Positions 1-8,574 of a DNA stretch of 64,000 nt are shown piece after piece. Each line of letters opens with the position of its first letter. The stretch's first letter is position 1. The position numbers and the translations under genes were made by a program. The notes below the pieces were generated by a model. The model had not been told where the DNA came from. It was given only the letters and a program-made list of their open reading frames with translations, and did no database searches. Source of the DNA: Paraglaciecola marina (GTDB taxonomy: Bacteria; Pseudomonadota; Gammaproteobacteria; Enterobacterales; Alteromonadaceae); assembly GCF_004360155.1 (NCBI RefSeq), contig NZ_SAIS01000007.1, positions 124,001-188,000 of the forward strand. The letters are read 5' to 3'.

Positions 1-140
1 AACAGTGTCAAAGTAAATTAGTTAAGCTGAATTAACAGGCAATGATTAGAAAATGTCAGATTTAATTTTGATCTTACTGAACAACTCCTCTCTGCCTATT
101 TATTGTACTATGACTCGACACCTGATATCATCTTGACCTA

Positions 141-164
141 TAGGCCATATATCAGTATGGCCTA
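141..164. repeat. perfect 9-bp inverted repeat upstream of small membrane gene
   Basis: The arms TAGGCCATA (141-149) and TATGGCCTA (156-164) are perfect inverted repeats separated by six bases. No T-tract follows on either strand, so it does not look like an intrinsic terminator. It lies about 50 bases before the gene at 218 and could be an operator or an RNA hairpin in its leader. The rest of 1-217 shows no gene. Confidence 0.4.
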
Positions 165-217
165 ATCAAAACAGACTCGGTGCCTCTATCGAGTTGATGT
201 TTTACAAGGAGGATGGT

Positions 218-481
218 ATGAGCATTAAGGTTAATCATTATGCAGCAAAAACTATAGAGCCTAGTTATTATTTGAATTTCGAAGCCTTAGTTATTGAGTT
301 ATCTGTTGCTGTTATATTGGGTGTTATGGCTATTGGTGGTTATAACACTGGGCTTTGGGTGGTGTGGGTGCCCTGTGGCGTTATTTCGGCTTGTTGTTTG
401 GTGTTGGTTTTGTATTCGCTTTACAACTATATTTCGGACAAACTGACTCGTAAAATGGTTGCTCCTACCGACAATAAATAG
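218..481 (+). CDS. small two-helix membrane protein, unknown function
   Basis: This 87-residue protein is not recognised. I chose ATG 218 because a strong AAGGAGG box (206-212) lies five bases before it; an in-frame TTG/ATG at 194/197 lacks such a site. Two hydrophobic helices are visible, roughly residues 22-43 and 48-68, with a short polar N-terminus and a basic C-terminal tail (DKLTRK). It is therefore probably an inner-membrane hairpin with both ends in the cytoplasm. It stands alone between the window start and a convergent operon. A real gene is likely from the ribosome binding site and the hydrophobic pattern; function is unknown. Confidence 0.6.
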   Translation: MSIKVNHYAAKTIEPSYYLNFEALVIELSVAVILGVMAIGGYNTGLWVVWVPCGVISACCLVLVLYSLYNYISDKLTRKMVAPTDNK

Positions 482-557
482 TACTGCTAAGCACGTTTAT
501 GTCACATTTTCAATGCGGTAGCTTTGCTTATTACCCACTTAAAACTATATATCGGGC

Positions 558-782
558 CTACTCTCGGCTTTTTAAATCATTAGTAAGATAGGCTAAAAAC
601 TCACGTATGGTATCTAAGCTTAATTCAGCGTCTTTCATATGTTCTTCTAAGTTTTCAATAGCGTTTTCTTGTTTCAATAACTCTCTTCTTTCTAACTCTA
701 TGGTGAGTTGTTTGAGTGTACCTTCAGTATCTGCAATCAAGGCTTTCAGACGTTCGGTAGTAAGTACGTTGACATTTGCCAT
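558..782 (-). CDS. small coiled-coil protein cotranscribed with Na/Pi transporter
   Basis: This 74-residue, highly charged protein is predicted to be almost all helix, with heptad-like leucines from about residue 8 to 70. It begins only 12 bases after the Na/Pi cotransporter stop, and its AAGGATT ribosome binding site sits in that junction, so the two are very probably one operon. Many Na/Pi cotransporters of this family carry a helical PhoU-like C-terminal domain, which the neighbour lacks. A role as a detached helical partner is my inference; at 74 residues it is far shorter than PhoU. No known family is recognised. Confidence 0.6.
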   Translation of the reverse strand: MANVNVLTTERLKALIADTEGTLKQLTIELERRELLKQENAIENLEEHMKDAELSLDTIREFLAYLTNDLKSRE

Positions 783-794
783 GGGCTTTAATCC

Positions 795-1955
795 TTACTG
801 AAATTGGTTCGATACAAGAATACACAGAGCAGGTACGATAAAGAACACACTTAAAATATAGGCTAAAGCGACCATTTTATTTTCAGATGCGCTACGTCCT
901 AACCATTCGGCACATTGCACTGGTATGTAACGAAGAAATGGCAATCCATATATGAGTAATACCCCTAAAATATTGTAAGTAAGATGAATAAAAGCTATTT
1001 GTAGGGCCGCTTCGCTATTACCCGTTACTGCGGTTGCTGCTAATACTGCTGTGATACATGTTCCAACATTTGCCCCTAGGGTGAATGGATAAATCTGCTT
1101 TAAGCTAAATGACCCTGTACCCGCTAAGGGCACCATCAATGAGGTGGTGGTGGACGAAGATTGCACTAATACAGTTACCAGTGTGCCAGAAAAAATTCCT
1201 GATATTGGACTGCGCCCAATGGCTGAGTGCATTATTTGCCGCGCTTTACCCACCATGAGTTTTTTGAGTAGCTTTCCCACCAAAGTGATGGATATAAAAA
1301 TCAGTATGATCCCAAATATGATGAGAATGATCCCACCAGTCTGGTCGCCAAATGATTGCATGGCATATTTCACATTACTGACAACAGGAGAGGTAGCAGC
1401 TTTTACAAAGTTGAAGCTATGCATTGAAACTTCGCTGCCACCATAAAATAATTGGGCAAGCAAAGAGCCTAACTTTTCAAGTAATCCAAAGGCAATCTCT
1501 AAAGGTAAAAATATCAGTACTGAAAGCAGATTGAAAAAGTCATGGACTGTGGCGGCAGAAAAAGCTCGGGAAAATTCTTCCTTAGCTTTTACATGACCTA
1601 AAGACACTATGGTATTGGTAATAGAGGTGCCAATATTTGCCCCCATCACCATAGGAACCGCCACTGAAACTGGCAAGCCGCCAGCTACTAGGCCTACTAT
1701 AATGGCGGTAACCGTCGAAGAAGACTGGATTAAAGCTGTCGCTACTGTACCTATTACCAAACCTGCAAAAGGGTTGCTTGCAAAGGCAAATAGCTCTTCT
1801 GCATGGCCTCCAGCAGCCATTTTAAAGCCGCCCCCAATAATGCTTACTGCACAAATAAGTAGATAAACGAGTAGGGCAACAAAAAACCATTGAGATAAGT
1901 GGTTCGAAGTACGGTCTGGGTTGTGGGTTGAAAGGGTGCTAGTGAGTTCACTCAT
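795..1955 (-). CDS. Na+/phosphate cotransporter family protein (NptA/PNaS)
   Basis: The 386-residue membrane protein contains the two inverted QSSS repeats typical of sodium-dependent phosphate cotransporters (PF02690): QSSSTVTAIIVG near residue 77 and QSSSTTTSLMVPLAG near residue 265, each preceded by a GTxxTxxxQ-like helix. About eight to nine hydrophobic segments are present. Family members import inorganic phosphate with sodium across the inner membrane. There is no C-terminal PhoU domain, so this is the short, NptA-like form. It is the first gene of a two-gene operon with the small coiled-coil protein. Substrate is inferred from the family. Confidence 0.88.
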   Translation of the reverse strand: MSELTSTLSTHNPDRTSNHLSQWFFVALLVYLLICAVSIIGGGFKMAAGGHAEELFAFASNPFAGLVIGTVATALIQSSSTVTAIIVGLVAGGLPVSVAVPMVMGANIGTSITNTIVSLGHVKAKEEFSRAFSAATVHDFFNLLSVLIFLPLEIAFGLLEKLGSLLAQLFYGGSEVSMHSFNFVKAATSPVVSNVKYAMQSFGDQTGGIILIIFGIILIFISITLVGKLLKKLMVGKARQIMHSAIGRSPISGIFSGTLVTVLVQSSSTTTSLMVPLAGTGSFSLKQIYPFTLGANVGTCITAVLAATAVTGNSEAALQIAFIHLTYNILGVLLIYGLPFLRYIPVQCAEWLGRSASENKMVALAYILSVFFIVPALCILVSNQFQ

Positions 1956-2034
1956 TCTTACTATCCAATAATATTGACTAGCTTAGTGTACGAATGAAAT
2001 GCGTCAGTGTTATGACAGTGGTCAATTTGCTCAG

Positions 2035-2910
2035 TTAACTCTTGGTTAAATTAGGTTTAACTCTCAAAAAAACTGCGAAACGGGGTATACCTTTTGCGGT
2101 GTATCCATAATATTTGAAGGTGATGGTTGTGCCTATTTGAGGTGGGTTTCGTCTTTGTAGGTCGCTAAAGCCGGAGCCTATTTTAAATTGTAGGCCGCTA
2201 TCTAGCTCTACCAGTATGGCTCCTAACATACCAAGATATTTACCTTTTCCTGGCAAATGGGCAACCACAGTTGCTTCACTGTCTTGGTGTTTTTTTAGCT
2301 TAAGCAAGTTTGCACTTCTACCATTCTGATAGGTCGCTCTTTGATGATGCAACATTAACCCTTCAGCACCTTGGGCTACCAACTCATGTAGCTTGGCCAT
2401 CAATTGATCTTTAGTATTTAACTTGAAATGGGGAATAACGAACAAATAGGGATTGGTGGAGTTATCTACTATCGTTTCTAAGTCACTAAGCCTACGGGTA
2501 AAATCTCCCTTATGTTGGGGCAAATCAAACAACATATATTTGATTTGCTTCCATTCATCTGTGGGAGTATCTCGTAAAACAATTGAGGCAGTTTTTTCAA
2601 AACTATTACGTGCTAACCATAACTCACCATCCAATACTTGATTGCCGAAGCCTTTTACAAACCAGCTAGGTGCATGAATTCTATTGCCATTTCGGGTGAT
2701 AAGTTCTGAACCTGTCCAGCGGGCACGGATACCGTCTAGCTTTTCGCTTATCCAATATTCTTTAACCTTTATATTGTCTTGATAAACTTGCGCAAGTTGT
2801 TGTGGTTGACTGGATTTATATAGCTCTGATTCTCTGGCTAAAGATAAATTAATTACTGCGAGTAGTTGGCTTGTGGCAACTAGAGCATAAAAGTATTTTG
2901 AAAAGCGCAT
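2035..2910 (-). CDS. periplasmic ATP-dependent DNA ligase
   Basis: This 291-residue protein has an N-terminal signal peptide (about residues 1-25) followed by the ligase nucleotidyltransferase motif I K-L-D-G at residues 57-60, where K57 would be adenylated. Later motifs follow (DGELW, EGLMLHH, and LLKLKKH near the end of the adenylation domain), then a short OB-fold. This is the minimal ATP-dependent ligase family of Haemophilus, Vibrio and relatives, which is exported and separate from the replicative NAD-dependent LigA. A role in mending imported or extracellular DNA has been proposed for the family. It stands alone, divergent from the cti gene. Confidence 0.85.
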   Translation of the reverse strand: MRFSKYFYALVATSQLLAVINLSLARESELYKSSQPQQLAQVYQDNIKVKEYWISEKLDGIRARWTGSELITRNGNRIHAPSWFVKGFGNQVLDGELWLARNSFEKTASIVLRDTPTDEWKQIKYMLFDLPQHKGDFTRRLSDLETIVDNSTNPYLFVIPHFKLNTKDQLMAKLHELVAQGAEGLMLHHQRATYQNGRSANLLKLKKHQDSEATVVAHLPGKGKYLGMLGAILVELDSGLQFKIGSGFSDLQRRNPPQIGTTITFKYYGYTAKGIPRFAVFLRVKPNLTKS

Positions 2911-3033
2911 ATTCAGTACTGTCCATGTTGTTGAATAAAGTTAAGCCTAGCTTACAAATGTAAAATTGTTAGCTAAGGGACAGTGGGTTATCATTATATG
3001 TGGCTGTTTATAATGTATTTGAGTGGAATAACT

Positions 3034-5430
3034 ATGCAAAACACATATATTCGGAAATTGAAAATTTTCATCGTTGCGGTTTTGATTTTGTCCGGTTGTG
3101 CGACTATCGCTAACTTGGATTTGAATAAGCTTTATGGTGATGAGAACTCAGAAAACCGAGCTTCTGCATATATAGAGCAAGCCTCATCCAATAGCTCTGC
3201 GAGTCAATTTTTTGAAAATGATGTTGCGCCCATAATCGAACAGCGTTGTGTGGTGTGTCATGCTTGTTACGATGCCCCTTGCCAATTGAAAATGAGCTCA
3301 CCTGAAGGCATAGAGCGTGGAGCCAATAAAGAAATGGTTTACCACGGAGATCGCCTATTAGCGGCCACGCCTAATCGTTTATTTATGGATGCATTAAACC
3401 CTATAGAGTGGCGGGAGCGTGGTTTTTATCCAGTACTGAACGAGCGGCAACAAACCCCAGTGGCTAATACTCAAGCCTCTGTTTTAGCAAAAATGTTAAC
3501 CCTAAAGCAGCAACATCCATTACCTAATGACAAGTTATTAGACGACCGATTTGACGTAAGTATTGATAGGGCGCAAGAATGCCCAACCATCCAAGAGTTT
3601 GATTATTATGCTAAGACCCAACCCTTTGCAGGTATGCCCTATGCCTTACCCGAACTAACGACTGATGAGCACAACACACTTATGGCGTGGATTGAAAAAG
3701 GTGCCTATATGCCTTCTCAAGCGCCAATTTCAGCAGAGCAACAGCAAGCGGTAGATAATGTAGAAGGGTTCTTAAATGCCGACTCTTTAAAAATGCAATT
3801 AAGCGCTCGATATATTTATGAGCACCTGTTCACCACTCATTTATATTTTAACGAATTAGTTGAACCTGACACTCAACCGCAATTTTATAATTTAGTGCGA
3901 TCAAGAACGCCTATTGGTGAGCCCATTGATATTATTGCTAGTCGCCGTCCTTTTGATAAACCTGATGTATCTCGTGTGTATTACCGATTACAGCCTGTTG
4001 TCTCAACTATAGTCACCAAAACTCACCAGCCCTATGCCGTGGATCAGCCTTTAATGGACAAATGGCAATCATGGTTTGTGGATGCTGAGTATAAAGTCAC
4101 CTCTATGCCAAGTTATGAACCAGAAGTAGCGGCTAATCCTTTAACGGCGTTTGCGCAATTACCGGTAAATGCTCGCTATCGTTTTATGTTAGAGCGTGCC
4201 CAAAACACCATTATGGGTTACATCAAAGGTCCTGTTTGCCGAGGGCAGGTGGCCCTTAACGTGATCAACGATCATTTTTGGGTGTATTTTGTAAAACCAG
4301 AAGTGGCAACATCCCCAGAGCTGAATGCTTTTTACGAATCTCAACGTGACAACTTGCGTTTACCTGCTGAACAGGAAAGTACTGCTTTGGCTGTGAATTG
4401 GGTTGAGTATGCAAAACGTCAAGGGGACTATGTACGTGCTCGGCACAAGTTTATGAATTCGGCAGTAGAAGGCGGCCAACAGTTTTCTATTGATGATATT
4501 TGGAATGGTGATGGCAGCAATGATAACGCTAGCCTTACCATATTTAGGCATTTCGATAATGCTAGTGTAATTAAGGGGTTGGTTGGTGCGCCACCAAAAA
4601 CAGCTTGGGTTATAGATTATCCACTACTTGAGCGTATTCATTATTTGTTGGTAGCTGGTTTTGATGTTTACGGTAACTATGGTCATCAATTGTTAACTCG
4701 TTTATATATGGACTTTTTACGGCTTGAAGGAGAGGCAAACTTCTTAGCATTTTTACCACCTCAGAGTCGTAGTGAAGTGCATAAGTCTTGGTATCAAAAA
4801 GCAGGTCCAGAGTTAACTTCTTTCATGCAAGGTAAAGTTAATAAGTTTTACCAACCAAGTGGCATAGAATTCACCACTAAAAATTATAAAGAAGAACTGT
4901 TTGATATGTTTGCTGAACACCTTAAATCAGTGCAACCCAACGAATACAAAATTAAAGATAGTAAGTTGAGCCATAACAACAAGGCGCTACTTGCCGAACT
5001 CAATAAGTTAAAGGGCTTTAGTGCTGCCATCCTGCCAGAGCTAAGTATGATAATGGTTGAGCTAGAAAATAGTGATGAGCCTGAAATATTTACTTTGGTA
5101 CGTAATAGTGCTCACTACAATGTAAATAGTTTGTTTTTTGAAGAAGGTAATCGTGATTTTAAAAATGATAATGTGACCTTAGTGCATGGCTTGTTAGGGA
5201 GTTACCCAGATGTGTTTTGGCATGTAAAAGAAGCCGATATTGCCAAGTTAGTGGCCAAGGCCCAGCAAATAAAGACTCAGCAAGATTATGAAGCTTTTTT
5301 AGATATATTTGCATTACGACGTACCTCACCCGAATTTTGGTCGTTTAGTGATAGGTTGCATCAAACATTTATGGCACATAAACCAATCGAGGGAGGCCTG
5401 TTAGATTACAACCGCTTGGAAAATCGTTAG
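3034..5430 (+). CDS. cti: fatty acid cis/trans isomerase, lipoprotein form
   Basis: Cti converts cis-unsaturated fatty acids of membrane phospholipids to trans isomers in the periplasm under solvent or heat stress. The protein has a cytochrome-c-like heme site, CVVCHACYDAPC, at about residues 72-83 of the chosen frame, exactly the family signature, and the long C-terminal domain typical of Cti; total 798 residues. I chose ATG 3034 because it gives a compact signal with lipobox LSGC (Cys22); the frame is open back to 2983, but that extension is an unlikely signal peptide. A lipid anchor would place the enzyme on a membrane face in the periplasm. Its stop overlaps the convergent VTT gene by four bases. 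Confidence 0.9.
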   Translation: MQNTYIRKLKIFIVAVLILSGCATIANLDLNKLYGDENSENRASAYIEQASSNSSASQFFENDVAPIIEQRCVVCHACYDAPCQLKMSSPEGIERGANKEMVYHGDRLLAATPNRLFMDALNPIEWRERGFYPVLNERQQTPVANTQASVLAKMLTLKQQHPLPNDKLLDDRFDVSIDRAQECPTIQEFDYYAKTQPFAGMPYALPELTTDEHNTLMAWIEKGAYMPSQAPISAEQQQAVDNVEGFLNADSLKMQLSARYIYEHLFTTHLYFNELVEPDTQPQFYNLVRSRTPIGEPIDIIASRRPFDKPDVSRVYYRLQPVVSTIVTKTHQPYAVDQPLMDKWQSWFVDAEYKVTSMPSYEPEVAANPLTAFAQLPVNARYRFMLERAQNTIMGYIKGPVCRGQVALNVINDHFWVYFVKPEVATSPELNAFYESQRDNLRLPAEQESTALAVNWVEYAKRQGDYVRARHKFMNSAVEGGQQFSIDDIWNGDGSNDNASLTIFRHFDNASVIKGLVGAPPKTAWVIDYPLLERIHYLLVAGFDVYGNYGHQLLTRLYMDFLRLEGEANFLAFLPPQSRSEVHKSWYQKAGPELTSFMQGKVNKFYQPSGIEFTTKNYKEELFDMFAEHLKSVQPNEYKIKDSKLSHNNKALLAELNKLKGFSAAILPELSMIMVELENSDEPEIFTLVRNSAHYNVNSLFFEEGNRDFKNDNVTLVHGLLGSYPDVFWHVKEADIAKLVAKAQQIKTQQDYEAFLDIFALRRTSPEFWSFSDRLHQTFMAHKPIEGGLLDYNRLENR

Positions 5431-6077
5431 CTGCACTTTGTCTTTACGCGATGATAATACCATGCCAACCAAAGGAGCACGTTGACGCTTATTGCACTAT
5501 AGATTGCAGGGGCAGGGTTATCTAAGGAGCTAACTGAGCCAGCATAGGTACAAATTAAAATATAAGGAGTGATACTCAGCAACCAAGCTCCTATGAATCT
5601 ACTAAAGGGCATGTTAGTCATACCTGCCATACAAGCTGATATCTCAGGCAACATGGGAATAGCTCTAGAAAAAAGTATCATTACGTAGCCATGCTTTTTA
5701 AAGTTTTGTCTAGCATCTAAGCGTTGTTCCGAAGTTGGTAAAATACGTTTTTCGATTTTTTCGCCATGGTGATAACTCACCACATATCCCAGCATACCCA
5801 CTAACATCAAGCCTATTAAACTAGCGATTGCGCCATAAGTATGTCCTAAAAAATATCCACTCAGGGTGACTGTGGCAAGGGTAGGGATAGACAGTAGCAG
5901 GTCTGATAATAGTATAACTATTACAATTAGTATCAGTGTTAACACGCCTGCGTTTTTTGCTATCAATAGCCAGTTTTCGACTTTATCAATGGTAATGATG
6001 CCAGTGAGTTTCATCACTATAAATATGCTGATAAACACTAATGCTAAAGACAAAATGAGTTTTACTAATGCTTTCAC
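5427..6077 (-). CDS. TVP38/TMEM64 (VTT/DedA-like) membrane protein
   Basis: This is a 216-residue polytopic inner-membrane protein with about six hydrophobic segments. It carries the VTT core: a Gly-rich G-Y-F-L-G-x-x-Y-G segment near residue 78 and the F-S-R-A-I-P-x-L-P-E motif near residue 135 that marks the family. DedA/VTT proteins act in membrane homeostasis and lipid or small-molecule transport, but the substrate here cannot be told. It converges on cti, with the stop codons overlapping. It reads away from the 2OG oxygenase gene. Confidence 0.82.
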   Translation of the reverse strand: MKALVKLILSLALVFISIFIVMKLTGIITIDKVENWLLIAKNAGVLTLILIVIVILLSDLLLSIPTLATVTLSGYFLGHTYGAIASLIGLMLVGMLGYVVSYHHGEKIEKRILPTSEQRLDARQNFKKHGYVMILFSRAIPMLPEISACMAGMTNMPFSRFIGAWLLSITPYILICTYAGSVSSLDNPAPAIYSAISVNVLLWLAWYYHRVKTKCS

Positions 6078-6404
6078 TACAGCTCTTTTAATTAATGTGG
6101 TGGGTTAACAGTGCATATTTTAATGGGGAGTACTTTATCAGGTTAACTTATCCCTTTAACTGAATTTATTAGAAATTTCTTCCTATTAAGTTGCGGTTGT
6201 TTTCATAATTGCAATTGAAATAAACAGCGTTTAGTATTTTCAATAAAGGATAAAAGCTGGTTTTGCTATTTTACTGGTTAATTCCTAAGTGACTTAAATT
6301 ATTTATACTCGTCTACTCATGTAAAACTCTGCCTGCTTTGCGTTTCACGTTTGTCCTATATGCTAATGCCACAGTCTCACTTATATCAATAAAGGAAATG
6401 AGCC
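6078..6404. other. divergent intergenic region, 327 bases
   Basis: There is no open frame of note. The stretch is AT-rich and should hold the divergent promoters of the VTT gene and of the oxygenase gene. A palindromic core AATTGCAATT lies at 6207-6216 inside TTTCATAATTGCAATTGAAA. The ribosome binding site AAAGGAAATGAG precedes the ATG at 6405. Confidence 0.4.
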
Positions 6405-7307
6405 ATGTCTATACCTGTCATTCAGTTTAATCAAGATCCTAACGCTGGCCAAGCCATTCACGATAGTCTGAGTGATTTAGGTTTTATGCAAATTAGTGAT
6501 TTTGGTATAGATACTGAACTGCTTAAAAAAGTGTATGACCAAAGCCGAGCTTTTTTTAGCGGAGATAAAAGCACTAAGCTGCGCTGTCAATATCGCTCTG
6601 CAAAAGAAAACTTTGGGTATCAAGGCTTAAAAGAAGAAAACTTAGATCCTAATGCCCCTGCTGATTTAAAAGAAACTTTCACTATGCGTAATATCATTAT
6701 GGGAGATATAGCTGACGATCGCTGGCCATCTGTGGAATTTAAAACCCTGATGCAGCAGTTTTATGCTAATGCCCTAGCTGCGGGCCATACCTTGCAGAAA
6801 ACCATGGCTAAACACTTGAATCTTGATGAGGACTTTTTTAGTTCGACCCACAATGGTGAGAGCATTTCTCTACGTTTACTATTTTACCCAGCCCAACCTG
6901 CAGACTCGGTTATTGAAGAGCAATTAGGGGCAGGAGCCCATACAGATTACGGGTTTTTAACCTTGTTGTTTCAAGACAGTGTAGGCGGCTTGCAGGTGTT
7001 AAATCATAATGACGAATGGCAAGGGGTTGAGCCCAGAGAAAATACCGTTGTGGTCAACAGCGGTGACTTATTAGAGCGGTGGAGTAATGGCCATTATCGC
7101 TCAACTCTGCATAGGGTGGCACCTTGTACTCATGGTAAAGACAGGTTATCCATCGCAATGTTTTTTGACCCAGATAGCCCAACTTGGGTTGAGCCGTTAC
7201 AGCAATTTATATCTGACGAACAGCCCTGCAGATATACTGCAACAACAGCTGGTGAGCATATTCAAGAAAAGATACAGGCCACCCATAAACAGAGGTTTGC
7301 TAAATGA
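6405..7307 (+). CDS. 2-oxoglutarate/Fe(II) oxygenase, isopenicillin N synthase-like
   Basis: The 300-residue enzyme shows the full facial triad of the family: H179 and D181 (AHTDYG) and H236 (LHRV), with the R-x-S cosubstrate pair at R247/S249 (RLSIAMF). The N-terminal DIOX_N-like segment ends with a typical ETF...R stretch near residue 90. These soluble enzymes couple oxidative decarboxylation of 2-oxoglutarate to hydroxylation or desaturation of a small molecule. The stop codon overlaps the start of the MFS gene by four bases (ATGA), so the two are translationally coupled. The substrate is unknown. Confidence 0.85.
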   Translation: MSIPVIQFNQDPNAGQAIHDSLSDLGFMQISDFGIDTELLKKVYDQSRAFFSGDKSTKLRCQYRSAKENFGYQGLKEENLDPNAPADLKETFTMRNIIMGDIADDRWPSVEFKTLMQQFYANALAAGHTLQKTMAKHLNLDEDFFSSTHNGESISLRLLFYPAQPADSVIEEQLGAGAHTDYGFLTLLFQDSVGGLQVLNHNDEWQGVEPRENTVVVNSGDLLERWSNGHYRSTLHRVAPCTHGKDRLSIAMFFDPDSPTWVEPLQQFISDEQPCRYTATTAGEHIQEKIQATHKQRFAK

Positions 7308-8503
7308 AAAATCGTTTTGCCTTTTTGATACCTTACATTGGGCTGATTATTGCGGCTAGTGCTGCGTTTTCTATGTCCACCTTGTTTAGCTCAGTTAAGC
7401 CTGTGTTGTTAACGCAATTTATGAATGAGGTAGGCTTTAAAGCTGGCCTTGCAGGTTGGTTGGTGGCTGCACCTTTTATTGGCATTTCTCTGGCTACCTT
7501 TGTGGTAGCAAAATTATTAGAGCGGTATTCATATAGACGCATTATTAGCTATGCAGGTTTGCTTTTAGTCGCTTGCCAAATAGGAAACAGTTTGTTCTTT
7601 AGTTATGCCATTTCTACTTTGTTACTGCAACTGTTTAGCGGTATCAGTGTGGGAGTGTTGATGGGGATAACATCAAGCTTTATAGCCCGTTCAAACTCGG
7701 CTGGTACCCTGTTTGGCTTAGTTGACATGATAGGCGTGTTGCTCATGTCTTTCATGGTAGCGGGCGCTAGCATGGCCACAGAAAAAAGCGGTGTGGCTGG
7801 TGGCTTCATATTTAGTGCTATCTTAAGCGCAGTATTTTGGTTAGCCATGTTTGTTTATAAACATAAAGCAGTAGATAGGGTAGAAAGTCAAAGTGCACCA
7901 GAGCTTGAGAATACAGCCTTTAACATCAGTTTGCGGCCTGTGATTATCATTATTATGGGTGTGTTGTTTGTGACCTTTAGCGGCCAAGGTTTTGCCTTTA
8001 TGTTTACCATAGCGACTAACTTAGGAATGACCTTTGAACAGTCTGGCAATAGTATTGGGCTTATTCTATTTGTGTCGGCTTTCGCTTGTTTAATTGGTGG
8101 CATGTGTAGTACCCGTTTTGGTCCAGAAAAACCTTTGTTTTGCGCTTTTGTTGTGTGTGCAATAGGCTGGACTGTGGCTATTAACAGCCCCTCCCCAACT
8201 ATATTTTTAATGGGATTGTTTCCCGCTATTTGTGCCTTACAATTTTGCTTCCCTGTATTGTTGTCGTTAGCTGGAACACTTGATAATGAGGGGAAATGGG
8301 CAGCAGTAGCTACGCCTCTACTCACCAGTGGATTTGCTTGGGCGGCTGTGTTGTCGGGGCAAGTGGTTGAAGTTTGGGGAGTCCAGGCATTAGCCACTAG
8401 CACTCAAATTGGTATGCTTTTATGTATTCTCCTATTGGGCTTAAGTGTCTTTTTGTCTGTATCTCAGAGAGTAAATACCAGTACCGAAATTGATGGTGTT
8501 TAA
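7304..8503 (+). CDS. MFS transporter coupled to 2OG oxygenase
   Basis: This 399-residue membrane protein has about 12 transmembrane helices and a basic central loop (KHKAVDRVESQ) splitting two six-helix halves. The inter-helix loop near residue 70 (KLLERYSYRR) fits the MFS A-motif position, though the usual GxxxDRxGRR is poorly kept. The start overlaps the oxygenase stop (ATGA at 7304), which is good evidence for a shared task. It may take up the oxygenase substrate or export its product. The solute cannot be predicted. Confidence 0.85.
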   Translation: MKNRFAFLIPYIGLIIAASAAFSMSTLFSSVKPVLLTQFMNEVGFKAGLAGWLVAAPFIGISLATFVVAKLLERYSYRRIISYAGLLLVACQIGNSLFFSYAISTLLLQLFSGISVGVLMGITSSFIARSNSAGTLFGLVDMIGVLLMSFMVAGASMATEKSGVAGGFIFSAILSAVFWLAMFVYKHKAVDRVESQSAPELENTAFNISLRPVIIIIMGVLFVTFSGQGFAFMFTIATNLGMTFEQSGNSIGLILFVSAFACLIGGMCSTRFGPEKPLFCAFVVCAIGWTVAINSPSPTIFLMGLFPAICALQFCFPVLLSLAGTLDNEGKWAAVATPLLTSGFAWAAVLSGQVVEVWGVQALATSTQIGMLLCILLLGLSVFLSVSQRVNTSTEIDGV

Positions 8504-8574
8504 TAGTGATATAGACGTCGGGTTACACACTAGAAGACCTTTTAAGTATTAAAAACTAGCTCAATAATGAGCCT

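Noticed and set aside
6201-6220. Fur-box-like palindrome TTTCATAATTGCAATTGAAA
   Set aside because: Only the central 10 bases are truly palindromic and the match to the GATAATGATAAT repeats is poor; noted only in the intergenic entry.
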